Source: Vitis vinifera (Eukaryota > Streptophyta > Magnoliopsida > Vitales > Vitaceae). Taken from it: 64,000 bases of DNA. The stretch lies in NCBI RefSeq assembly GCF_030704535.1, contig NC_081822.1, positions 5,643,501 through 5,707,500 of the forward strand, given 5' to 3'. The notes beneath the pieces are model-generated. The model saw nothing but the letters and a program-made list of their open reading frames with translations. It was not told where the DNA came from and did not search any database. This document shows positions 32,918 through 45,400 of this stretch, piece by piece. The translations under genes and the position numbers were made by a program. Each line of letters begins with the position of its first letter. Position 1 is the stretch's first letter.

Positions 32918-35900
32918 TTCCGGGTTTGGAGGATGGTGAAGATGGGTGTGTTTCGTTTTGGTATTTGGTGTTTGGGTTAATCACAACTTGGGGGAAAACG
33001 ATGGCTTCCTTTTGTTTGCAACCATTTCTAACGACACTCTGCTCTACCCTCTACTGCATCGTGGAGGAAGTGGGTGTTTCTGTCTCTCAATTTAGAATTT
33101 TGGAATATAAAATATTTCCTTTATTCTTTTATTCTTATTTTTATTTTTTAAAAACATGAAGCATACTTGAATAGAAATGCCCCCATAAGATATAAAGATT
33201 GCCTGGTGCCTGGTGCCTGGTGCCTGGTGCCTGGTGGTAATGAAAGTTATGACCTAGATTTTAAACATGGAGCACATGACTCCATGGACAATAACTTGAA
33301 CTTGATGTGTTCTGTTCTGGGTTTGGCTTTGGAAAAACTTACCATTGTCTCTGTCTGGATCCCGAGTTAATTGACTCGCACCTGGCCCAACCATGGGCGC
33401 CAACCTGGACAGGCTCCTGGGTTGGGCCGCATGTGTTTGTTGCAATCATGGGCCAGTGCCTCAGGTTCTAATCCACCTCAGTCTATACCCATGCCCGCCC
33501 AAATCCTTGGAATTCAGAATCGTTAAAAACGAAATTGCTCAGGCCCATAACAATGGGCCAACCGTGTTGTCATGAATATGTATTTTTGTATGTTATTAAA
33601 TTAATAAAATAAATTACAAAAAATTTAAGAAATATATGAATAATTTAAAAACTTAAACATATTTCATCTTTTTGTCTTTATCATTTTCAAATTAAATCAC
33701 AATAAAAATAAAATATAAATTTATTGTATTGTTAGTGTTTCTATCAAAAAAACTACTCAAGTGAAACGAATGGTAGCCCAAACAATATGTACTTCAATTT
33801 TAATTATTATATCCAGATTTTATCCATTTCAATAATTCAATAAACGATGATAAAAAATCCATAATCACAAAATGATAATGGATGTTACGGATCAAGCGAT
33901 TCTTAAAACAATTAACTATTTTGAATTCAAATCTCTACAACGTTCAAGTCATAATTCATCTCAAGATTTAATATAAGATTTCATTCATCTTTGATCAAAT
34001 TCTACCATCGATGAAACAAATCATGAAGATAAGCTTGTATTTAATCTTGGTAGACTTGCTGAGAATTTTCTTTTATTGGTAGTTGAGATTAAAAATTTGA
34101 GACTTGGGAATAAAATTTTACCACAATAGATGTTCTCTTAAAGTAAATTCTCCTTTAGATGTCGTCCTCCTTTAGGTAAACGAAGATTCGCCTATCATCG
34201 TAAGGAATTCAATCTTGATTCCCATGTTTGGTAACCAAGAAAATGCAAGAAAATGAAATAGATATAATTTTTTTTTAAAGACTCTAAACTAAATTAAAAA
34301 ATTCAAATTACAAGATGTTTAGAAGATTTCTAAAAATGGTAAAAATGCCTCTAACAAATGTGGGCCCAAAAAATTCACCATATCATAAAAATGATTTAAT
34401 GTTAATCTTAAATCATAATTTCGATTTCAAAAAGTATACAAATCAAAATTTCAATACTAAGCTTCCTCAAATCATTTTTCATGCCTAAATAACAATTTTA
34501 TCACTCCCTTTCTTGATTTCTTTCCAACTCAAAAAATTTGATGTCACCATGAAGTAAATCAATTTAACTTCATCTAGATTTTGATCCCTATGCAATTATA
34601 TTTAAGGCTCAACCATACCCTCTCCTCAAATTGAAATTTTAGATTTCACAGATTTTCTCCTTCATTGTTGCTCCAAGGTTCCAAGTCCTCAACCATTGCC
34701 CTTCCAAATTCCTTGTCAGGTTCCAAAACCCACTTTCTTTGTTTATATTTATTTTCAAAATTTGTATTATAACATAAACAAAAAGAATTGCAATGAAGGG
34801 TGATTAGGTCATCTTTGTTCAATATTGATTAAACTCATAGTTTTATCCAAAATATGAATTGAATCAAAATATATTCTCAATGATTACCCAACCATGTGGT
34901 TGGACCATCGAGTTGCTTTGTTCGAAGCGGGCTCAAACAACTCAATACGATAACATCGAATCGAGTTGGATTCAATGGTATCTAGTTGTAAAGGGAGGGA
35001 TGAATAATCTTTTCCACAAATAGCATGCCCAGGAATAAATTGACAAATGACTTGATGGCAACCGCATGATGATAATTGGTGAAAAATATAGTAGATTTTG
35101 GGTCAATAAATAACCCATATGTATATATGTATGGGGTATGACTGTTGGCTCCTGGGTGATGAAAGGGTCGCATTGGGATTGGGGAAGAATAGGGGAGGAT
35201 GAAGTCCAAGACTTGGAATGGCTCTTCCCTCCTTTGCTGCATTGAAAACCGTATCTCTGGGTAAAGGGCAGCATCCCCTCGGGTAGAATTTTCATGCTAA
35301 GTTCCAGGCATTGCAGTGACTGGCACTGTGAACTATGTCTCATTATGCTTTGACTCTTCTCCAATGTCTCACACTCCAGTGTAGGAATTGATTAAACAAA
35401 GTCCCACCCCCATGACTAAGCCAACCCATAAGAGAAAGACCAATCAATCACTCACTGCCAATCACCATGAACCCAGGCAGGGTTGCAGCCATATATTTTG
35501 AGCTCCCCATTGTTCCAAGAGAAAAAGGCTGGGGTGGGGGTGGGGTGATTCCCTACTTTTAGAAACCCCCAGAAGGTGGGGCTAATTTGGACGAGGTGGT
35601 CGATATAAAAAGAGACCAAGGCACTGGACCAACTTGGGTGACTCACTTTTACAAAGAATGTGATAAGAGGATAGAAAAAGTCGATATGATGTAGGGTTGA
35701 AAAACACCTACTTCCTTCCAAACCTCGCTTTCGAGGGAATCAAGCATGCACTTCCTCTTTTATTCTTCTTTTTCTCTTGGGTATCCTTGCTTTAAACCAA
35801 CCCCCTCTTCTTTTTCTTTAACTATTACATTAATCACTTCTCAATTTGGAATACAATTCAGTAAATCTTTAATCCCCCACTACCTCGAGGGGGGTTCTCA

Positions 35901-37270
35901 ACACATGTCCATGTCATTTCCATCATATGTTCTTCATTTATTGCATCATTTCACTAACAATCTCTCTCTTATGGTTTCCAACAAATTCCACCAAGCCAAT
36001 CATGCCTCAACTTTTACTTACAATGAATCCTTTTTTTTTGGGGATTATGATATTTGCAATTCCTATAAATAGAACAAATTTCAACGAGGCTCGAGAAAAA
36101 CTTTATAAAATAAATCCAAAAACATGTGTTGTTTAATGAGGAGAAACAAAGAAAAAAAAATTCCCATCCAATTTCTTTTGTCTCCCCCCAAAGCGCGTGA
36201 GTCCAACGCCAACTGAGGAAAAGAAATTGAAAGGGAAAGAGAAAAAGAAAAAACAATTTTATCAAAAGCTTCAAACAAAAAAGAGACCCACTTTTGGGAC
36301 CACAGAGAATTTCAATGAAACATACTGAGAATTTCTATGAAACATTCTGATAAAACTTTTATGAGGTAGACTTAAAAACGTAGAAGAACACGTCCACATG
36401 AATCGCATGTTTACGAGGCTGCAGAGTGAGAAGATGGGGTGAGGGAAAGAGAGACGATGAAGAAGCAGCAACCAATTCACGTAGATACTACTGTTTGGCC
36501 TTTTTTGTCCTCACCCAGAATATCTATAGTGGAGTAAGGGTAGGGGGCCCTTATCATCCGCCCTGCAAGATTCCTTCCACACTGCCAACTCATTTCTCCT
36601 GTATCATCCATCTCATATGCTTGGGATTTCTCCTTTATTGTCTATCTTATCCCATGGGCGTAACTAAAAGAGGTCGAATAACCCATTCAAATCAACCAAA
36701 ATAAATTATATTGATTCGATCTTCTTTGGATCTTCTCTTTTTCCTTTCTTCCGTGTTTGTAATCAATGCGGAGACTGGCAAGGACTTGTTTGGACAAACT
36801 GCTTAAATGATCAGTTGCCACTGGGGCATAGTGATTTCATTTCAAAGTACCTCCCATGTATTGAATGTGTTTTAATAAAGCTGAGCAATTATGAGATATG
36901 ATCAGTCTGTTTAGCAGTGGAAACCAGGATTGTTTAAACCCCAAAAGAATGAGTACATTTCTTTATTCAAATGGTTAAATGCGACAAGGGTTTTCAGAAT
37001 TTATTGTATGAATTTTGATCCCAAAACATCATGAGTCCCTTTTTTATATGGATGGTTGAAGCAAAAATATCAATTTTCAGTTAATACAAGCACTTAAATT
37101 CACATTTGACCTCTAATAATTATTATTAATTATTTTAAAATTTTCATTGATCTCCACTTTCTTAGTAGGTATTAATCAAATTTAAAATGCGTTATTATTT
37201 TTTCCATACAAACAACTTCCTTTTATATATATGTATAAGAGTTTTGAATCAATGTAGTATTTTTATTAAT
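32918..37270. other. J-protein upstream region and intergenic DNA, no gene recognised
   Basis: First about 250 bp are the J-protein 5' flank. The remainder is AT-rich and lacks a supported coding frame. The frame at 34972-35364 on the minus strand has no recognisable domain. Confidence 0.45.
33201..33235. repeat. minisatellite: five exact 7-bp units
   Basis: Five perfect copies of gcctggt in a row. Non-coding. A nearby inverted repeat (ggcccaacc near 33383 and ggttgggcc near 33419) is separate. Confidence 0.95.
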
Positions 37271-38349
37271 ATTTTCAAAATCAGATAGATTATTGAACCA
37301 AAAAAGTTATATGTTCATGGTTTATTGGTTGAACCGGTGGTTAAACACCGGTTCAACCAGTGACGTTATAAATATATATTTTTATATATTATTCAAATTT
37401 AAAATTTTAATAAATAAAAATAATAAATTCTATCTAAATTTTGATAATATCTACTTTGTTTATTGAGTTTTTTCACAAAGTTTTTTACCTCTAGATGTCA
37501 ATTAATTCAATAATTTCAAAAAATTAAAATTTCAATGTGCAATAAATAAAATGAAAATGAAAATTTTAAATATTAAATATATCATTACAATTATAATCAA
37601 CAAAAAAAAAAAAAAAAAAAGCTAAATATTAAGATATTAAATATAAAACATAAAAATTACAATTTAAAAAATAAAAAATGGAATACGGTAGGAACTAGGG
37701 GATTTTGGGAGAGGAGAAGGGGGATGGGGGAATTTTGCAGCTAGCCATGGAGCTTGTCTAATCATATCACATTCATCTACGAGCCACAAAACCAAAACCT
37801 ACTGAGCCTTTGAAACAAGTGGCGTGGGGGGTGGTCGGTGACAAGGTTTTCCGGTGATGGAGATTTTAGGAGAGGTGAGGAGGGAGGATGGGGGAATTTT
37901 GCAATTGGGCTCGAGGGTGTGCCGCGGGGAAAGGGGGGTTTACAGATGCAGAGGGGCTTGCAACGATGCGGCAGGGAAGAGGCAACTCTATAACGACGGG
38001 TGGAGGGAGGTTTTGCAAGGCTTCCAGGCCATCGGTGTGAGTTGTCCCGATGTGGGTGTCGCGGCGAGTTGGGGCGGGTGGGCGACAACTACTGCAATTC
38101 AGACTGAGAAAAGGTTTGGAAGGTGTTTTTATAGCCTCCAAAACGACGTCGTTTTGATGCTGGAACAATCAAAATGACATCGTTTTGATGCTATAAAAAA
38201 AAAAATCAAACTGTTCGATTCGCCCGGTTCACTGGTCGGATCGTCGGTTCAACAGGTCTGATTATGGTTCAACCTATTTTTGGTCCAATTGACCGAAACT
38301 GTGACTAGTTGACGGCTGAACCAGGTGGTCTGTTTCGGTTTTTAAAACC
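37271..38349. mobile_element. non-autonomous DNA transposon relic, MITE-like
   Basis: The left end attttcaaaatcagatagat and the inverted right end ggttttaaaaaccgaaacag are similar imperfect terminal inverted repeats. Next to them are blocks rich in ggttgaaccgg / ggttcaacc words. The interior holds an AT-rich core, a GC-rich segment and the palindromic word aaacgacgtcgttt near 38141, echoed 34 bp later as atgacatcgtttt. Flanks tatttttatta and tacttttcatta may be a decayed target duplication. No transposase. Related to the element at 16116. Confidence 0.55.
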
Positions 38350-39437
38350 ATACTTTTCATTACCGAGTAGGGAATATATCGTTAAAAAAATATTTTTTAA
38401 AACAATTTAAGTTGAAACTTTAATTATCAATTAAGACTTTAGTTAAAAAATAAAGTTTTAATTGTGAATTATGATTTTATTTTTTACCCTAATATTGTAA
38501 GTGCTAATTGAAGATTTAATTAAAAAAATAAGATTTTAATTGTTAACTAAGATTTTATTGATGATGTCACAATGGGAAAGAGATTATATTAAATATAAGT
38601 TTTAAACGGAGCCTAATACGCATATTTTTTGTGATCAAATGGGTCATTTTGACCCCAAATTCCATATATAAATTTTATAAGGAAATCAGCACCCAATAAA
38701 GATTACCAAAAATGCAAACCAAATGGTATTATTAATTCCAACCCAAAAGGGAAACCGGTGGAGACTGCTAAAGTAAATGGAGGAACTGAGGGGCTTTAGG
38801 CTTACGCTTGAAGGGGGGAGAGAGAGAGGAAAAGGTATTGATGGCGGCATGGCTAACTGTACGGAAAGCGATCCTCGACGTCCACATAAATATATACTGT
38901 CGCCTAGGTTTCATTGGTTGGCTCGCTCTCTCACTTAAAGATATTTTCCCGAAACTAATTTTTATCTTATTTTATTTAAACCCCAAAATGGGGGAAAGCC
39001 ATAGATAGAAAATAAAAGGTGACTCTGTTAGTCTGTTTAGCTATAAAAGGGAAGGCAAACTTTCCTTTCTGGAACACCAAACTTGAAGTTTCTCTCCCCC
39101 TTTTTTTTCCCTTTCTTTGATTTGGTTGTGCGGTCTTTTCCTTCTGCTGCGATACAAATCATCTCCTCAACTCAGGTAAATTCAATTCAGAAACACCCAC
39201 CAATGCCGAGCTCTCCTTCTTTCCTTCTTTGCATGTTTCGTTTGTTTCTTTTCACTGTGATTGGTGGGATTTTCTGGGGGTTTTTCTTTTGCTTTTTATG
39301 CCTAGATCTTGAGCGAGGGGTTCTGGGTGAAATCGGCACAAGGGTTTTTCTCTTTTTGGGCATTCTATGTGAGTATTTTGTATTTATGCGGAAAATGTGA
39401 TGAGGGTTTAGCGGTGTACAGTGGAGGCGTGAGAAGA
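38350..39437 (+). promoter_or_regulatory. promoter and leader of the MADS-box gene
   Basis: A TATA box (ctataaaagg, 39041-39050) sits about 390 bp before the start codon. A possible leader intron runs from a donor at 39177 (ctcaactcag/gtaaat) to an acceptor near 39420 (gtgtacag). No perfect CArG box was noticed within the last few hundred bases. Confidence 0.45.
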
Positions 39438-42400
39438 ATGGCGAGAGAGAAGATCAAGATCAGGAAGATCGATAACGTGTCGGCGAGGCAGGTGACCTTC
39501 TCCAAGAGGAGACGAGGGCTTTTCAAGAAAGCTGAAGAGCTTTCTGTTCTCTGTGATGCTGAGGTTGCTCTCATCATCTTCTCTTCCACTGGGAAGCTCT
39601 TTGACTATTCCAGCTCCAGGTACTGCTTTCTCTTTTCCTCTCCTTTCTTCTATTCTTGCTAGATGTCTTCATTAATGAGACCAATGTGTTCTTTATTTTT
39701 TTCAACTTCCTGAGAAGGAGGGTTTTGAGTTTCATCCTTTCAAAGCAATAAACGAAGCCCGAGAGCTTTGACATGATTCGATGCAAGGTTTTGAAAAAAA
39801 CTCATCTCTCAAAACAAGAAAATAGGAGAACAGAAAAGGAACCATAGCCAGATCTTCCCTGAAATCCCTCGGTTTCTGGTTTCTAAGCACAAGAAGTGGA
39901 GGAACCTCGTGTCTCACACTACACTACACCACTTTCATCAACTTTTGAGACAACCCATTTAAGAAAATAAGGAATTATAGAACTCAACTCTGCAAGGATT
40001 TCCTCAGCTCTTTCTGGTTGACCCTCTTCTTCATTGCATATAGATTCTTCAGCTTTGCTTATAAGTTCTAGCTGCTGAAATAAGACTGAAACTGGTTCTG
40101 GGTGTGTCTCACACAGCTTTTGGAGCCTCGCCGTACTGAAAATTTCTTCATTTATGGTATGAAAGAGGTGGAGATCATAAACTATCCTACATAAAATCTT
40201 TTACATTTATATATATCTCATGTTGTAGTACCGTGGAAAAACATTTCCATTTAAGACTAGTCTAATGTTTGTGATCATATTTGGGGTTTGTAGGAACTTA
40301 ATTTGTGTCCGTTAGGTAGTGCAAGTATACCTCCTTATCCTACTAGCTAGAGCCACCACTACATGGGTCAAGCACTTATCTATCATCATGTCATCCATCG
40401 ATACCTCACTGCACGTACTTTTCCTTTTCCTTTTTCTTTCCCTTTTCCTTTTCTTCTGGGGGTTAGCCTGTTAGGGATAATGGGGAAGTTGATTCTTTCA
40501 TTTATTCTCGCTGCAAACCAACAGCCTTTAGTAGTTGTTGAAGCTTGACAATTACAGTGGTCAATTAACCAAAGTTGGGGCTCATTTAGAATTGCAAAGT
40601 GATTAGATGATATTGATCTGGAGTTAATGAAACCCATGTCTGCGTGACCTAAACTCAAACCTTTTAGAATATAGACTACCGAGGTCCTTCACCATAAGCT
40701 GACTGCAAGTCTACAATACATGTGATTGACGATATAGATGCTCAGATTCACAAGGTTATGATTGTTGAGTACATATCTGTCTGTCTGTCTGTTTGATTTA
40801 TGGACACTCTTGGTCTATTCCCTAATCACTCTACTTTTGGGTGATGTGCTACTTGAAAAGACATTAATATCATGTGTATAAATTACAAAAATGAGCTACT
40901 TTGCTGAAAATGGACTAAGTATATCTGCACATCGCACAACTTCTATATATAAAGAAAGATCTGACTGGTTAGTGAACATGATGAAAGGGTGTCTTAGCTC
41001 ATATTTGGCTAGTTGGTGTGTTGCTGATATTTCAAGAATGAGGTTTAGCTGGTTCTTCCATTTGAAGCTTAATTTCAAGTAGCTGGCCAATTGCAAAATA
41101 AGCCAGCTCTGGAAAGGTCCTTTTAGCCAATAAAAACTTACTTATCTGAAGATTTAGATAGATATAACAGTGGGAGAAACACTACCGTGGCTTGGTGAAA
41201 ACCAGAATAGGTAACTGTGCTTTTGGTATGGCTAGGTAATGGTGCCTTTCTCTAGGTGATGCAGTGTCTAAGCAATTCTTAGGTTCTGTCAAAATAATAT
41301 GTTGATCATTTCCTCAAAAAACCATATCAATATTCCCTTATTCTTTTAAAACATGTTGACGGATAAGAACATAAGGATTTAGTTACTTGATTGCATGGTG
41401 CTCTTTTAAACAATATTGTTTTTTCATAAGTCAGTCTCTTCCTTTCATGGTATTGTCTGTCCAGTGAAATAATAAGATTTGAACTGTAGGAATATTGGAA
41501 ATTTCATAATTATATAGAAGTTTCCTAGCCATCAGTTTCCATAACGGTGTGCCCTCAGCTTTGTTCACGGTCGCATAAGCTCTATGAATGCATGTGATAG
41601 CGAGCTTGGGTAGACAAACATGCATGTTCCTTAAGAACTGCCTATATGGCCCTATGGTCACACTAAACAATCTCGAACAGACAACCCATGTTATAATGGT
41701 TTGTCAACTTCTTCAAGGGCTGCAACTTGGGATAGGTTCAAGCAAACCTAATTACCCAACCCCACCTTTTACATTTTTGGGCAACTTAATTTGTAATTTC
41801 GGTTGGATTTGGACAAAAAATATTAACCCCAATTAAATCTGGGTTAGGCTTGAGTTAGATGCTCAGGAAACCCGAGCCTACTCGAACCCAATTATATATA
41901 TATATAGTTTTAAATGTTAGGAATGATTTGAAGTTGAGGTTTGATGCACTTGCAAAGATTTTTGTTATTTTACTATTATGAATAATTAATTTATCTTTCT
42001 TGATTTTGCTTTGTACTTTTGCTATTATATGAAAGATTGATAATAAACTTTTAAATTACTTTTAAGAAACATATAAGAAAAATCACATTTTCTTCGAATT
42101 TGAGTGGATTGTTTGTGTAATTTATTTGTAAATTAAAAGTTCATTTTAAAATATTTTCTTCGAATTTGAGTGGATTGTTTGCGTAATTTATTTATAAATT
42201 AAAAATTAATTTTAAAATATTTAGGAGGTATCACTTTTACTCCTAATTTGATTGTTCGTTTGGAAATTGCTTTAAAATGTCAATCAATCTTATGTGATGG
42301 TCTTTTGTTTTATTTTAAAAAATTTAGTTCATTTTATTAATTATAGTAAGGGTTGTGACTATTGGATTGATCAAGTAAATCAATGTTATAAATTTATGTT

Positions 42401-45400
42401 TCAACATATCAAATAGCAACGGTTCTAGAATTATAATTAAATGTATGCCACTTATAATAGATTGACTAGTAAAATATTTAAGGAAACATGTATTAAGCTT
42501 ATGGACCCAACCAATTGGAATGCATATTTACTAACCCAAGTTTAATCCAATTTGAGCCCAAGTTTTAAGTTAAAAAAAATAAACTTGGGTTGAACCTTGG
42601 GTTGGGTTTAAGTTTGGATTGACTATCAAACTTGACCCAACCCACCTAAATTTTGATTTAGTATTTTTTTCTTGAATTTTTTAATTCCTAACCATCTTTA
42701 TAACTATTTTTTATGTATTTTTTGTAAATGCAATTTAAGATTTTCTTATATATTTATCAAAAATTTGTTCTTCACCGTATATGTTATATCCTATATTGGA
42801 TAGAAGAAAAGTTTTTTTATGCTATATATATATATATATACATATGAGGTTCTCTTAACTATATAGACGCATTTTAAAGTCGTAACTTTTGAGGTTAAAG
42901 TGAACAATAATTACATGGGAAGGAGTGAGACGTTATAAAATGATATCAAAACCAATTCCCAACTCTAGTGCATGAGTTTGTTTGGTCCTGTAACAAGTAC
43001 TTATCTATTTGGCCTCATAGGAGAAAAAATTCTTTACACATTTTAAAGCTTTGAAGACTCTTTGAGCTCAAACCAAACAATATTTGTATGGGAGGGAGCA
43101 AGTTGTTACAACATATTACACATACGAGTCTTTTATTTTTTTTTTTATAACCGTGGATGTCTGGGCCAGCTTATGCGCAACGAGTCTTTTACTTTTTTAA
43201 ATCTTGCACATTGGCAAATTCAATGCACAACTAGAAATAAGAGGAAATGAACTAATATTATCTAGTTTTTGATAGCCTGGACTGAAAGCTGACTTGGAAA
43301 GAGTTTGGGTTTTTACAATAAAATGTATATATGATAACACCTTGACAACACCTAGTTTGACAGAGACATCGAAGGTGCATAAAAAACTTCAGCTGAATTG
43401 TTCTTGATGTGGGTACAAACTCTACCTTCAAGGTGCATTCTTAAATTTATTTATAAGTCGAACAGTTTGATTTCTAACTAATCACCACGTCGCTAGCAAT
43501 CCTATTCTATGAAATACATATATATATACATAAAAGGGTTCTTTATATAAATTTTTAGGTCATGCCCATCAAAGGGGCCGATTGGTAGGAAAAGCCTAAG
43601 ATGGCTTGAGGAGACACCAGTTTAATTCATGTATATTAAGCTCAAAATCAGACTTGAAGGCATCTTCTTAAGGCATGCAGTTCAAGTGCTTGGCTCTGCT
43701 CCAGTTCTGATCATCATCCATTTACACCAGTTTTGCAGGTTCTGAACTAGTTTGAATTATATTTCATGCAAATGAAATCAAGGATAGTTCTTCCCCCATG
43801 TCAAAACATTATCAGAACTTGATCAAAGACTGCCCTAAGCCAAGGTGCCCCTCAAACTCAATTTGTTATGCCACCTATTATGTTCAGAACTTAAGTTCAG
43901 TTTCGAATAGGTCTTAACATGGTGGTTGAAAGTTGAAAGTTGAAAGCTAAGTTCAATCCCTGAGTGGCTAAGCTTTGCCCTAAAGTTAATTTGTAGAACA
44001 CAGTAGCTGGGATATGTAATTAAGAATTCATACCGAATTTCCTAAACCATGAACAAGTCTTAGTGATGGCAAGTGACTGGACACACACCAGTTTTTTTTT
44101 CCTCCCAAAAGAATAGGTGAAGTGATGAAAAATACTCACATGTAGAGAATAAGGTGTGGTAAGAACTAAGAACTAGAGTGCACAAGAAATTACCAACTCC
44201 TACTGTTACTACTCTAGTATTAAACCCTCTCCATAGATGAAGGTTACAAAATGAAAGGCTAGTTAAACTTTGCACAACCATAAAATAATTATCTCAAGCC
44301 CAAAAAATTAATCAACCTTCATAAATGAAATCACAATGAGACAACAATCCAAATGAACCTCATATTCGGATATGAAAATATATGAAACACATGAAATATC
44401 ATAAATGCCTGCAAGACAAAACTTTCACATGCATTATAAAAACCTTTTTGTTGATTCTAATCCATTTCCAAATTATTTTGAAAATTTTTTGGGAGAATTT
44501 TTTTAGTTCAAAACATTTTCTATAAGCAAAGCATAAATCTGCACTTTTGGCTTATCCATATATTGGCTTACTAAAAAAACACTAGAATCCTTTTGATAGA
44601 ACACATCCCTTTTATAATATGTATATCTATAATAATAGAAAAAGATTTCATAAGTCATTTTCTTTGGATAAAACTATTATACTCAAATTCCTATGATCAT
44701 ACATTAGTAACCAAGAGTATATTTTCTACATGGATTCCTTACTTGAATTAATGAACCCACAAACTTAATACACTATACACCCAATTGTATTCCTATTAAA
44801 GATTTTAGGATCATGCATATGAACAATCTAAATATACAATTCAAGAACCTTGAATCCGTTAATTCTTTCAGAATCAAGAGAACTTACTATCTCTTAGGCA
44901 AGTCAAGCTTAGCGCTTTATAACAGTCATTTAATGAAACCATCTAGTTAGCAACCTCATCCAATACATAAATTGTGAGCTTAATTAGTCGTATGATTGAG
45001 TCAAGTTACTCATGTAATATAGTAACTATTCATTGTAATCGAGCAAAAGAGATTACCCACTTTCTTTTGTGATTATGACCTAATTTTTAGTTTGGAACGA
45101 CTTGATAAGCATGAACTTCCATACACCTAATGCTATGTACCATGGTCATCTACAATTTGAACTTTGAGCACTTTAATATACTGCTCATATATTAAAATAT
45201 GCACAACCTATCCAAGATATACAATAAAATTCATAATAAATATTTTATTAATTAAATAAAATGTCCAAAATAGTAGCTTTCAAGCATATAATCTCAACAA
45301 TTCCTTATTTGCACTTAAAGCCATTTTTTACTACATCAAACTCCTAAAACCCTCATGTGAGATCCGAACACTTTCCCTATAAGGTTCTTTGTGAATGGAT

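Noticed and set aside
34972-35364. 130-aa minus-strand frame
   Set aside because: Longest frame in a geneless stretch, but composition is mixed and no motif or splice logic supports it.
37777-38177. Pro/Arg-rich frames on both strands
   Set aside because: Lie inside the GC-rich interior of the second MITE-like element; no recognisable protein.
43917-43990. Possible SINE with gttcaatccc word and three gttgaaa units
   Set aside because: No poly-A tail or target duplication; the triplicated heptamer is too short to support an element.
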